Shown one piece after another: positions 25,449-34,685 of a stretch of DNA of 64,000 bases. The number at the start of each line of letters is the position of its first letter. Position 1 is the first letter of the stretch. Origin of the DNA: Gracilimonas sp031581265. Its GTDB lineage: Bacteria; Bacteroidota; Rhodothermia; Balneolales; Balneolaceae. The DNA lies in assembly GCF_031581265.1 (NCBI RefSeq), contig NZ_JAVLBQ010000003.1:62001-126000 (forward strand), read 5' to 3'. A program made the position numbers and the translations under genes. Under the pieces are notes generated by a model. The model made no database searches. It was not told the DNA's origin and was given only the letters and a program-made list of their open reading frames with translations.

Positions 25449-27548
25449 TTAATTAGACTTTGGTAATTCCACATAAAAGGTAGTGCCTTCTCCCTCTTTG
25501 CTTTCAAACCAAATTTTTCCTTCCATTTTCTCTACAAATTCTTTGGACATGTTTAAACCAAACCCTGAGCCATGTTCTTTATTTGTTCCTATGCGGGTCC
25601 ATGAGTTGCCATTGAATATCTTATCTTTTGAAGATTCGGGAACTCCGACTCCATCATCTCTTACCAAAAGGAGAATTTTATCACTTTTCTCTTCTGCCAG
25701 AACTTGTACTGTGCCACCCGATTCCGAGTATTTAATTGCATTTGATATCAAATTCCGCAAAATAACCCGTATTGCATTTGGATCTGCATATACTGCTTCC
25801 CCGTTAAAGCTCGATTCCAGGGTTATATTTTTCTGAATTGCCATAAATGAATTAGTTGTGAGCACATCCTTGGCAATGGGCTTAAGCTCAACATTTTGAA
25901 GATTCAGGTCAAAACCGGAAAGTTGATCTTTGGCCCAAGCCAACAAATCTTCGATTACATGTACATTTTCACGGATCGAGACTTCGATACTATCAATAAG
26001 CTTTTTTAAATCTTTTCCTTTGAGTGCATCATCTCTGATCAACTCTATTACACCCTGAACTGAAGTCAGTGGAGATCTCAAATCATGTGAAACCATAGCA
26101 AATACTTGTTCTTTTGATTTATTCATCTCCTCAAGCTCGCCCTTTTGAGCCCTTACTTTTTCAAGAAGCTGTTCTTTTTCTTTCGATGATTTCCGAGTGG
26201 TATATAGCAATATTCCTATCAACAAAAGAATTACGCCACCGGCAACAATCATTATCATCTGAAATTGAATGCGCGCTTCCTGTTGAGCCTGCTTTTCTTC
26301 CAACAGCTGATTAATTTCTGTTTGCCTGTTCAGCTCCAGCTGACTTTCCAAATTTGCAAGCTCGTTATCTTGCTGAACCTGGTTCAAACTGTCAGAAAGT
26401 GATTTATACCGTTCATGATGATATAGTGCTTGTTCCGCATTACCTGCATCTTTGTACACTTTGTATAGATCTTAATTTACCTCGCTCAAAAAAGTATCAT
26501 TTTCTAAATCGGAGGCTATCTGACGGGCATTTTCGAAATACTGTATAGCAGTTTCATATATTTCGCGGGCTTGAAATAAATATCCCATTTCTATATTTCC
26601 GTAATAGAGTCCTACCGCAATATTCATTTTTTTAGATAATGACAATCCCCGACGCAGGTACTCTTCTGATTTATCATACTCGCCCATTTTTCGGTATAAA
26701 GTACCAAGGTTGTGAATACTCTGTACAAAAGGAGTTCCATTTGACATTTCTCGTTGGGTTTTGATGGCATTTAAATATAAATTTTCGGCCTCCTCAAACC
26801 GCTCCTGCTGATCTCGAATGAGTGCTAAATTGTTATACAAGCCCGGGAGTGCCCTACCCATGTTTATTGAAGTCGCATTTTCAATAGCTCGCTCATAATA
26901 ATAACCTGCTTTTTCAATGTCCTGTTGCTCATCATAGACATTACCAATGTTCATCTGTGACAGAGCCATTAGGGAAGTATCGGCATTGGCTTGAGCATAT
27001 TCCAGGGCTGCTAAGTGTTTTTCTATGGCTCCGGCATAGTCTCCCAAAATTTCCATGCAACCCCCGATATTCATATTAACCCCGGCCTTAAATTCTTCCT
27101 TCTTCAGCCCCTTAAACAAATCACTTACCTGCAGTGCCTCTTCAAATGATCGAATGGATTCCTCACAATTACCCAAAGTTCGCTGAATATTTCCAATAGC
27201 AACATGTAAATCCGGAACAGCAAGTGTGCCGGGATATTTCTCAATACCATTATTCAGCATTGCAAGGGCTGCATCAAACTTTTGCTCCATGGCTAAAACC
27301 GTCCCCTTTCTAAGGGTCGCATAGGCTAAACCTTCTTCAAAATCGATACGTTGTGATAAGGAGTCTGCTGTATTAGCTAATCTTTTGGCTTTTTCCACAT
27401 TACCCTGCTCTTCAGCTTGATAAGCTTCCTGTAACATCAGTTTAATTAAGGTGGTATCGGGTTTAGCCTGCTCGTTCTGAAAGGCAAATATAGAGCTGGA
27501 ACTCAATAGAACAGCAACTAACAGTAGAGGTAATCTTTTTATGTTCAT
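25449..27548 (-). pseudogene. TPR sensor histidine kinase with one in-frame TAA
   Basis: The whole reading frame runs 700 codons from ATG 27548 but is broken by TAA at 26472-26474 (after FLSEVN), then continues in frame as DLYKVYKDAGNAEQ. The N-terminal part has a signal peptide (MNIKRLPLLLVAVLL) and several TPR repeats. The C-terminal part has a coiled coil, a membrane helix (MIMIVAGGVILLLIGILLY), an H-box MVSHDLRSPLTS, an N-box NLISNAIKYS, and G-boxes DDGVGVP and HGSGFGLNMS. The tandem paralogue at 27666 keeps one frame over the same region. If the stop is real, the product is a receptor without its kinase, though a GTG at 26459 could restart the kinase part. Confidence 0.75.
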
Positions 27549-27665
27549 CTCTTAGAACACCGGTATAGATTTGGATGAAATAATAAATACAGATTGTTTC
27601 AGATTATACTAATATAGATACAGCATTTGAAATTTTTCCTGTTGCAGCACCAATAAATCTAATTT

Positions 27666-29714
27666 TTATGATTTCGGCAGTTCAACATAAAAAGTAGTGC
27701 CTACCCCTTCTTCACTTTCGAACCAAATATTGCCATTCATTCTTTCAACAAAATCTTTACTGAGGCTTAACCCAAATCCACTTCCCATTTCTTTATTGGT
27801 ACCTTGATTCGTAAATGACTTGCTTTCAAAAATTTTATCAGCGATATCATCAGAAATACCAATCCCAGTATCACTGACCATCAATATAATGGAGTCTGTG
27901 TTCATCTCGACAGAAACATCTACTTGATCCCCTTTATCTGAATACTTAATACTATTGGAAATAAGATTTCTTAGTATCAATTTAAGAGCATTGTAATCTG
28001 CTTTTATCTTAAGATCTTTTTCGATATTCTGATTTAAAGAAACCCCTTTTTTATTGGCTACAAATGCCTGAGAAGACATTACCCCCTCAGTAACTTCCCT
28101 GATATTTACTTCAGTAATTTCCATTTCTACCCCGGAAAGTTGTTCCTTTGCCCAAACTAAAAGGTCTTCCATAACCTCTTTATTTTTTTGGACGGAAGAT
28201 TCTAATTCCTCAATTAATGTCGTCATATCTCCCTGAGAAAGGATATTATTTTTAATCAATTCCAAAATCCCCTGCATTGAAGTTAAAGGGGAACGAAGAT
28301 CGTGAGCTATTATGGCAAAAAGTTCATCCTTAGCTTTATTTAATTTTTCAAGTTCTTGCTTTCGTACCCGTAGTTCTGAAAGTATTTCTTCTTTCTCTCT
28401 CGCTGTCTTCCGCATAATAAACAGTATAGCCAACACTAAAATTATAATGAGTACAGCGGCAACTATGAGAATTCTTTGAGATTGAAGTTTTTGTGCTTGT
28501 TGCTCTTGTTTCTCTTGTAATAACCGGTTGATTTCGCTTTGTCGATTTAATTCCAGTTGATTCTCAAGCTGAGCAAGCTCTCGCTCCTTTTCTATGTTGT
28601 ACAGGCTGTCTTTGGTCGCTGTGAATTCTCTCAATGTTCTATATGCATCTTCATACCTGTTTGCCATGCTTAAAGCTTGGTATAAAAGCTCTCTGCTGTC
28701 TTGCAGAAGGCCTATATTGGCAAATTCATTCGCAACATCTATAGCTATATTCAAGCGATAAATTGCTTCTTCCGATCTGTTTTGTTCCATGTACATTCTT
28801 CCCAATACATGGTTATTGAAATAAATTCCTTGCTGGATTCCCATATTTTCACACATTTCTAAAGACTCAAGAAGTAAATCTTCAGCTTCATCATAATTAC
28901 CCATTTGCGCCAGGGTATTCCCTTGGTTGTGTAAAATAATGGCAGGGGGTGTGTTAGGCCTTAACTCCCTTATTATTTGTTCTGCTATTTCATAATTATT
29001 CAGTGCCTCTTCAAATCTACCCATATCACGGAGGGTATTGGCCATGTTTTGCCGTGCCCGATATATATCAAGTTTCAGATTTCGGGCTTCAGCCATTTCT
29101 AAGGATTGTTCCAAATAATACAAGGATTTCTCAAGCTTATCATTATTGCCATAAGACATTCCCAGGTTATTATAAGCTATGGTTAGCATGGTAGAATCTT
29201 TAGCCGTCTTGGCATATTCAATAGCTTCTAAAAAATTTTGATAAGCCTTTTCTTGTTGACCTGTTTCTTCATATTCGGTTGCCAAATTGTGTAGAAGGCT
29301 GGCTTTCATTCGATCTGCATCTTGCAGGGGCAGCCGGTCTGTATAATCCATCGCTGTCTGAAAAGCCTTAACAGCTTCAAAAGGTTGCCCCATGTTGCCA
29401 TAAGTTGATCCCATCAGGTTATAAAACTGTGCCATCTGTTTACTTTGAGGGAATTCATCTATGGCTTTATTTAGAGAATCAATAGCCCTTTGAAAATCTT
29501 CCCTGTTAATGTACACATCAATTAAATGAGTCTTTGCCTTCGCCTGTCCCTCCATATAATCAATGGCAGTAGCTATGCTATGTGCTCTAAGGGCAAACTT
29601 AATGGCCTCCTCATAGTTCCCCGCAAAATTTGCCTGGTTAGATTGAGAAATAAATTCATTAACACGAACTGTATCTGCTTCCTGATAGATTGGGGAATGA
29701 TACGTATATGCCAT
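27666..29714 (-). CDS. TPR-containing sensor histidine kinase
   Basis: The listed start is ATG 29714 (682 residues), but the frame stays open upstream and there encodes a near-perfect signal peptide (KFIIKHILLIVFGLCFSSQA). The codon where its ATG should be, 29777-29775, is ATA, so either the start has mutated or a rare non-ATG start is used. The protein has TPR repeats at about residues 25-365, a coiled coil, a membrane helix (ILIVAAVLIIILVLAILFI), the H-box IIAHDLRSPLTSMQG, the N-box NLISNSIKYS, and SDTGIGIS and GSGFGLSLS. It senses an unknown extracytoplasmic signal through the TPRs. No response regulator is adjacent. Confidence 0.85.
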   Translation of the reverse strand: MAYTYHSPIYQEADTVRVNEFISQSNQANFAGNYEEAIKFALRAHSIATAIDYMEGQAKAKTHLIDVYINREDFQRAIDSLNKAIDEFPQSKQMAQFYNLMGSTYGNMGQPFEAVKAFQTAMDYTDRLPLQDADRMKASLLHNLATEYEETGQQEKAYQNFLEAIEYAKTAKDSTMLTIAYNNLGMSYGNNDKLEKSLYYLEQSLEMAEARNLKLDIYRARQNMANTLRDMGRFEEALNNYEIAEQIIRELRPNTPPAIILHNQGNTLAQMGNYDEAEDLLLESLEMCENMGIQQGIYFNNHVLGRMYMEQNRSEEAIYRLNIAIDVANEFANIGLLQDSRELLYQALSMANRYEDAYRTLREFTATKDSLYNIEKERELAQLENQLELNRQSEINRLLQEKQEQQAQKLQSQRILIVAAVLIIILVLAILFIMRKTAREKEEILSELRVRKQELEKLNKAKDELFAIIAHDLRSPLTSMQGILELIKNNILSQGDMTTLIEELESSVQKNKEVMEDLLVWAKEQLSGVEMEITEVNIREVTEGVMSSQAFVANKKGVSLNQNIEKDLKIKADYNALKLILRNLISNSIKYSDKGDQVDVSVEMNTDSIILMVSDTGIGISDDIADKIFESKSFTNQGTNKEMGSGFGLSLSKDFVERMNGNIWFESEEGVGTTFYVELPKS

Positions 29715-29812
29715 TGCCTGGCTTGAGAAGCATAGGCCAAAAACGATTAGCAGTATATGTTTAATAATGAATTTTATGGCTTTCGGCTTTTTTGAATTTG
29801 GACTAAAATAAC

Positions 29813-29839
29813 AAAGCCCTCCATCATATGAAGGGCTTT
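29813..29839 (-). terminator. Intrinsic terminator after the OsmC gene
   Basis: AAAGCCCT (29813-29820) and AGGGCTTT (29832-29839) form an 8-bp stem. On the minus strand it is followed by GTTATTTT. It ends the OsmC transcript before the kinase gene. Confidence 0.75.
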
Positions 29840-29863
29840 CTATAATTTTAACAAATTAATTAC

Positions 29864-30286
29864 TTAATTAGTAAGAGTAGCATCAAGTTGAATATCTACC
29901 CCGGCCAATGCTTTTGAAACAGGGCATCCATTTTTAGCTGCTTCCGCAATCTCCTGAAATTTATCCTCATCAATGTTGGGCACATTCCCTTTTGCCGTTA
30001 ACTTGATGGTGGTAATGGCACCGGCTCCGCCATCAATGGTAACTTCGGCGTGTGTTTCAACGGAATTTGGGGTGAATCCTGCTTTATCCAATTCATTGGA
30101 AAAAGCCATTGAGAAACACCCTGCATGTGCCGCTCCTATCAATTCTTCAGGATTTGAACCCGATTTATCCTCAAAACGAGTGGCAAAACTAAACTTTCCT
30201 TCATAGGAACCACTTTCCAATTTCATAGTCCCGTTTCCAGTTTTTAAATCTCCTTTCCAAACAGCATCTGCTTTCTTTGTTGGCAT
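29864..30286 (-). CDS. OsmC family peroxiredoxin
   Basis: A 140-residue thiol peroxidase of the OsmC/OhrA superfamily. The two catalytic Cys are in their usual contexts: AAHAGCFSMAFS and KNGCPVSKAL. The N-terminus, with WKGDLKTGNGTM and TRFEDKSGSNPEELI, is closest to the OsmC subgroup, which reduces organic and inorganic peroxides. The protein is cytoplasmic and complete. It has its own terminator downstream. Confidence 0.93.
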   Translation of the reverse strand: MPTKKADAVWKGDLKTGNGTMKLESGSYEGKFSFATRFEDKSGSNPEELIGAAHAGCFSMAFSNELDKAGFTPNSVETHAEVTIDGGAGAITTIKLTAKGNVPNIDEDKFQEIAEAAKNGCPVSKALAGVDIQLDATLTN

Positions 30287-30574
30287 AATAGTTTCTATTT
30301 TTGATTGGTGTTTTATGATGTATTGAATTTAACAAAGGGGGGAGGGAATGCATTCCCAGTAAAAGCTTACCTACTCAATATATCAATCTTACTGTCAAAT
30401 CCACGAATATCTCTTATCGTTTAGAGCCCATGGGATTCCCGCCCTGATTACCCTTCATTATGTCTACTTACTCTTTTATCAACCCCCACGCCATTTGAAC
30501 CAATATAGTACCGATCTTTAGATGTGCTGCAAATAATATAGGTCTGATGCATTTTAACCCCGTTTTAAATGAAA
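30287..30574. other. Spacer between the OsmC gene and tRNA-Gly, no gene seen
   Basis: The stretch upstream of the OsmC gene contains its presumed promoter in an AT-rich block near 30290-30330. No frame of credible composition exists; the one that overlaps the tRNA is chance. The terminator of the tRNA begins at 30575. Confidence 0.5.
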
Positions 30575-30607
30575 AAAGGGCAGCTATAATTTCTATAACT
30601 ACCCTTT
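30575..30607 (-). terminator. Terminator of the tRNA-Gly transcript
   Basis: On the minus strand, directly after the tRNA 3' end, AAAGGGTAGTTATA pairs with TATAGCTGCCCTTT (two mismatches) and is followed by TTTC. It lies four bases beyond the encoded CCA. Confidence 0.75.
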
Positions 30608-30610
30608 CTT

Positions 30611-30685
30611 TGGAGCGGGAAACGAGATTCGAACTCGCGACCTTCTCGTTGGCAACGAGATGCTCTACCACTGAGCTATTCCCGC
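30611..30685 (-). tRNA. tRNA-Gly (anticodon GCC)
   Basis: A 75-nt tRNA including an encoded CCA end. The acceptor stem GCGGGAA/TTCCCGC pairs perfectly. The D arm is GCTC-AGTGGTA-GAGC, and the anticodon arm is TCTCG with loop TTGCCAA and CGAGA. The T arm, GCGAG-TTCGAAT-CTCGT, pairs with one G-T. The anticodon GCC reads GGC and GGT glycine codons. Its own terminator lies downstream and no other tRNA is near. Confidence 0.97.
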
Positions 30686-30824
30686 TTCTGTATCAATAAA
30701 ATTCTCTTCTCAGAGAGCCACAAATATAAGAGTGTTATGCACTTTAATTCAACCTTTTTTTGGATTGATTGCTGATTTTTTCTCAATCGTTGTTTGTATG
30801 ACTACTTAGGCGATAATTGAAGGG

Positions 30825-32748
30825 TCAAATGGAAATTTCTTTAACTGAACCCAGTAATCTTCCCAAGAATTTATTTCCATATACTTTCTCGATGTGCTGC
30901 ATGTCGGCAATAATAACCAATAGTTCCTTGCTTCTGGAAAAAGCAACATTCAATAATCTGGGGACTGATAATCCATTCTTCTTTTCATCAAAGGGGCGTA
31001 CGGAGTAGTGTCTCATTCCGCCATTTTGCCATTCACCGCTCATCACTGTATCAAAAATGATAACGGGCTTTTCCCTGCCCTGGAAGGTGTGAATGGTCCC
31101 CACTTCAATTTCCCCAAATCCTTTTTCCCAAAGATGATTTCGAACTTTATATACACTGTTTCTGAAAGGCACAATAATTCCAATATCATTTGGTGGGTGA
31201 TTTTTGGTCAACCGCCGCACGCTTTCTTCAATCAGTCGATGGTGCACTTCATTGACGGGCTTAAAGCCTCTTTCCCCGGTTTCCTGCTCCAGTACCGGGT
31301 TGTATTTGGCAGTATCGNNNNNNNNNNGATGCTGCCTCCCCGTTATCCAGGCTACGTCCATCAGCCGGCTCTCCCGATTTCAACCGGCCTTCATAAAACA
31401 CCGAACTGATGACTCCTGCCAAATCATCTTTCATGCGATATTGCACATCAAAAAAACTGGTGAAATTCTTATTAAAATCGTGCCAGTTGAATAGATCTTC
31501 CGTTGATTCCGATTTCGATACATAGGTAAAAATATCCTGCTCTAAAAAGTCCCTTGATTTGGGGTGGTTCGTGATCGCTATCGGGGGTAACTGCATGGGA
31601 TCTCCGGCAACCACTAAGTGTTTTTTACTTTTGGCAGCCATCAACAGCATATAGGGAATTCCGGCCATCGAACCCTCGTCCACCACCACGGCATCATAGC
31701 TAAGACTATAGAATAGCTCAGACGTGCACACTTTAGCCAGCGTTGTAGCAACCAATTGCTTTTTCTTTAACTCGTATCGTTCGTTCAAGTTCATCAACCG
31801 GTCGATCTCAATTTCAAGAGACTCCACTCCACCGTGCTCATCTACTTTATTGCCGGCCAACTGACATTCCAAATCCAGTTTATCGGGAACCTCCTCCCCA
31901 TTGCGTATCAAGTCATCTACTTTTTCTTGCAAGCTTTCATACTTGCTGAGTAGGTTTGACAGCTGTACTGCATCGGCTTTGCGCCCATCCAGCTTGGCTT
32001 TCACCTGGTGATCGAACAGAATGTCTTCGAGGCGGGCATCATCCAGAGCGGCTTCCCCAAACCGGGTAGTGTTTTGAAGATTGAAGCCGGGATCAATTTC
32101 ATACAAGGCATCAATCACACTTAGCAATCCCACATCTACGGCACGATTGGTATTTGATACGAACAAAACCCTTTTTTTTTGCTTAAGCAAATTGGCAACG
32201 ATATACCCTAAAGTTGCCGTTTTACCAGTTCCGGGAGGCCCCCAAACATATAATATGTTATTCTTGAGCGACTTTTCGATGGCGTCTCTCTGCGATTCAT
32301 TTCTCAATTCATCTACTTTGATTTCAGCTGAATCGGAACGTTCTTTAAAATTTTTCTCGGGCTCAAGGAGTGCTTTTAGCTGAGGAATTTCATCCGCTTT
32401 TTCCTGAATTTTAAGCAGGTGTTCTTCCATTTTTTTGAGTACAAAATCATTTTCCCATTCCAGGAAAACCTCTCCTATTTTACTTCCTACATTTTTGGGG
32501 AATTCCAGGCGAACTTTTTTGTCCTTAAATTCTACCGGCTGCACCTTGTATTCTTTGTCATCGATTTTTGCCCTGATTTCTTCAGCAAAACGGAGTCCCT
32601 TATTTTGGGTGTCGAAGGTATAAATGAATTCTCCGGATATCTTTTCTAAATCCCCGTTGAAAAGTACGTCGGTAGATGGAGTTTCCCTCACCGCAATTAT
32701 TTCATGTTCAATGGCTTCTATTGCCTGTTTTAAAACTTTCTTAATCAA
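30825..32748 (-). CDS. SF1 helicase of the UPF1/DNA2-like group, split by an assembly gap
   Basis: One gene crosses the 10-N gap at 31318-31327; its two halves fall in different frames only because the gap length is arbitrary. The 5' part has an OB-like N-terminal region, a Walker A motif VWGPPGTGKTATLG, a Walker B-like VVVDEGSMAG, GDPMQLPPIA, and QYRM. The 3' part supplies motif V (VGTIHTFQGREKPVIIF) and motif VI (RLLNVAFSRSKELL). It most resembles AAA_11/AAA_12 helicases (SMUBP2/DNA2-like). It unwinds nucleic acid 5' to 3' in known relatives; the role here is unknown. The missing piece lies just after QYRM and is probably short. Confidence 0.88.
31318..31327. other. Assembly gap (10 N)
   Basis: Ten Ns inside the helicase gene. 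The round number suggests a scaffold placeholder, so the real distance is unknown and the frame across it should not be trusted. Confidence 0.99.
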
Positions 32749-32765
32749 AGTAATGCTAAGTGTTA

Positions 32766-32807
32766 AATGCTAAATGTTAAATGGTTGATCATTTAACATT
32801 TAGCATT
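32766..32807. repeat. Perfect hairpin built of 7-bp units (copy e)
   Basis: AATGCTAAATGTTAAAT (32766-32782) and its exact complement (32791-32807) form a 17-bp stem with an 8-base loop. The left side, from 32752, is a run of 7-base units (AATGCTA AGTGTTA AATGCTA AATGTTA AATG). It lies between the GntR-type gene and the helicase. Confidence 0.8.
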
Positions 32808-32821
32808 ATATAATTTAAAAT

Positions 32822-33715
32822 TTATTGGTCCCACAATTCGGCTCGAATCATTTCTGAGCTTTTTTCTGATAGCAAGTATTCAAGTCTCAGCCTGCTTTTC
32901 TGAGGCACCTTTTGCTCAACCAACCGGGCACTGTCTGAGGTATATAGGACCAAATCAGATTCCCGCACAAAAAGTGGGAGTGATTTACCATAGATAGTCC
33001 CAGCCACAAAAGATCCTTCGAATTGAACCGATCGCTTCAACTCATCGATGATTTTGGGAATGGTCTCTTCAGAGCCGGTTACCAAACCGATGGTTTCAAT
33101 AGCGGCACGATCTACCATAGAAAGCAAGATGTCTGGATCGTAATCATATACAATGGGAAGGATGAGCAGGCTTTCTCTCAGGCTCCGGAAATTACTCATC
33201 AAATGGATGGGTACAAATAGCGCATCGTATTTTGCCGCACTCTCATATTCATTAATACTGATGGCCTGACTTTTAACGCCCACTTGCTTCTTGATGGCAT
33301 CCGATAACATTCGTGCCAGTTCATGATTTTGCCCCACACTGGCTGAAGTTTGAATACGATCGGGCCATTCCATAAAGCCAAGCTGCTCTTGAAATAACAG
33401 CTCTATCTCGGATTCATCCAGCCCATAACCAATAAGTTCTTCTACCAACGCCTGCACTTTCTCACCGCCCACTTCCAGCCGAGCCGATTTATCCAACAGT
33501 GTAGTCTGATTTTTAACGGTGAATCCCCGTCCCTTCTCACCTAAAATTAACCCTTCTTCCTCCAGTATATGATAGGCTTTTCGTACAGTATGAAAACTCG
33601 CCTCCAGCTGCTGACCCAAATCGCGGGTAGAGGGCAACATCTCACCCACCTGAAACTGCTTGGTGGCAATCATCAACCGGATACGGTCTGCTATGTGTTT
33701 GGCGGATGTTTTCAA
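32822..33715 (-). CDS. GntR-family transcriptional regulator
   Basis: The 297-residue protein has an N-terminal winged helix of the GntR class: RIRLMIATKQFQVGEMLPSTRDLGQQL, then SFHTVRKAYHILEEEGLI, with the wing GEKGRGFTVK (residues about 8-68). The C-terminal 220 residues do not show the aminotransferase fold of MocR proteins or a clear UTRA domain, and may bind an unknown effector. The gene lies upstream of the helicase on the same strand, separated by the heptamer hairpin, so it may control it or act elsewhere. Confidence 0.85.
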   Translation of the reverse strand: MKTSAKHIADRIRLMIATKQFQVGEMLPSTRDLGQQLEASFHTVRKAYHILEEEGLILGEKGRGFTVKNQTTLLDKSARLEVGGEKVQALVEELIGYGLDESEIELLFQEQLGFMEWPDRIQTSASVGQNHELARMLSDAIKKQVGVKSQAISINEYESAAKYDALFVPIHLMSNFRSLRESLLILPIVYDYDPDILLSMVDRAAIETIGLVTGSEETIPKIIDELKRSVQFEGSFVAGTIYGKSLPLFVRESDLVLYTSDSARLVEQKVPQKSRLRLEYLLSEKSSEMIRAELWDQ

Positions 33716-33832
33716 ATAATTTCATTCCTTTTTAAATGAGGTTCTGAATATCCAATATTCAGCATGGAATAACCAATGTCCAAGTTTTCTTCATTAGCAT
33801 TCCGAGCCCTGTGTGGGCTTTTGGATATTTCC

Positions 33833-34570
33833 TCATCCATAAAAATTTTCGATAATTTCAATGTAAGCTTTTACAGTTCTATCAAGTCCCCAAAACAGTG
33901 ATTTACTAATCAGCGCATGACCAATACTTACTTCATTCAGGTTTGGGACCGTTTCAAGCAGGTCGGGTAAATTTTCTAAATTCAACCCATGACCGGCATT
34001 CACTTTTATACCAAAATCATTTGCCATAATGGCCGCTTTTCGAAGACGGGTTAGCTCGTGCTGTTGTTTAGCTGAATCCGCATTGGCAAAATTCCCGGTA
34101 TGCAATTCAATGGCATCCGTTCCCAGCTCATGTGCCAGTTCAATATCCCTGGGATTTGGATCCAAAAACAAACTGATTTCAATGTTGGTCTCCCGTAATT
34201 TGGGAAAAACACGATTCATGTAATCATCAAATACCACTTCCATATCTAGTCCACCTTCCGTAGTCAGCTCTTCCCGTCCTTCGGGGACCAGCGTACATAA
34301 ATGGGGATCTACTTTTGTACATATTTCGAGCATCTCATCCGTGGCAGCCATCTCGAAATCGAGCTTTCCGCGTACATGATCTTTTAACCGAAATACATCT
34401 TCATCACGAATATGGCGGCGGTCTCCGCGCAAGTGAAATACAATCCCGGCTGCTCCGGCTTTTTCACAAATTTGAGCTGCCTCAATGGGATCAGGGTATC
34501 CCTCACCCCGTGCATTTCTCAGTGTTGCAACATGATCGATATTAACGAGCAGTTTCATTTTTGGCTTCAA
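33833..34570 (-). CDS. pdxJ: Pyridoxine 5'-phosphate synthase
   Basis: A 245-residue TIM-barrel enzyme that makes pyridoxine 5'-phosphate from deoxyxylulose 5-phosphate and 3-amino-2-oxopropyl phosphate. The start LLVNIDHVATLRNARG is diagnostic. FHLRGDRRHI, CTLVPEGREELTTEGG and VNAGHGLNLEN follow at the expected places, giving the catalytic Glu and His. It starts 115 bp upstream of the end of the GlmU-like gene on the same strand. Full length. Confidence 0.97.
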   Translation of the reverse strand: MKPKMKLLVNIDHVATLRNARGEGYPDPIEAAQICEKAGAAGIVFHLRGDRRHIRDEDVFRLKDHVRGKLDFEMAATDEMLEICTKVDPHLCTLVPEGREELTTEGGLDMEVVFDDYMNRVFPKLRETNIEISLFLDPNPRDIELAHELGTDAIELHTGNFANADSAKQQHELTRLRKAAIMANDFGIKVNAGHGLNLENLPDLLETVPNLNEVSIGHALISKSLFWGLDRTVKAYIEIIENFYG

Positions 34571-34685
34571 TTATTTCTGGTTGCTGTTAGTCTCTAAAAC
34601 GGCCTTCTAAAGCCGGGACTAAAAGTAAGCATAAGAGCTTACAGTTACAGAAATGAAATCCACTCACAAAAACCTGCAGGGTCTT

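Noticed and set aside
30468..30671. Open frame overlapping tRNA-Gly
   Set aside because: Coding on top of a well-formed tRNA with an encoded CCA end; chance frame.
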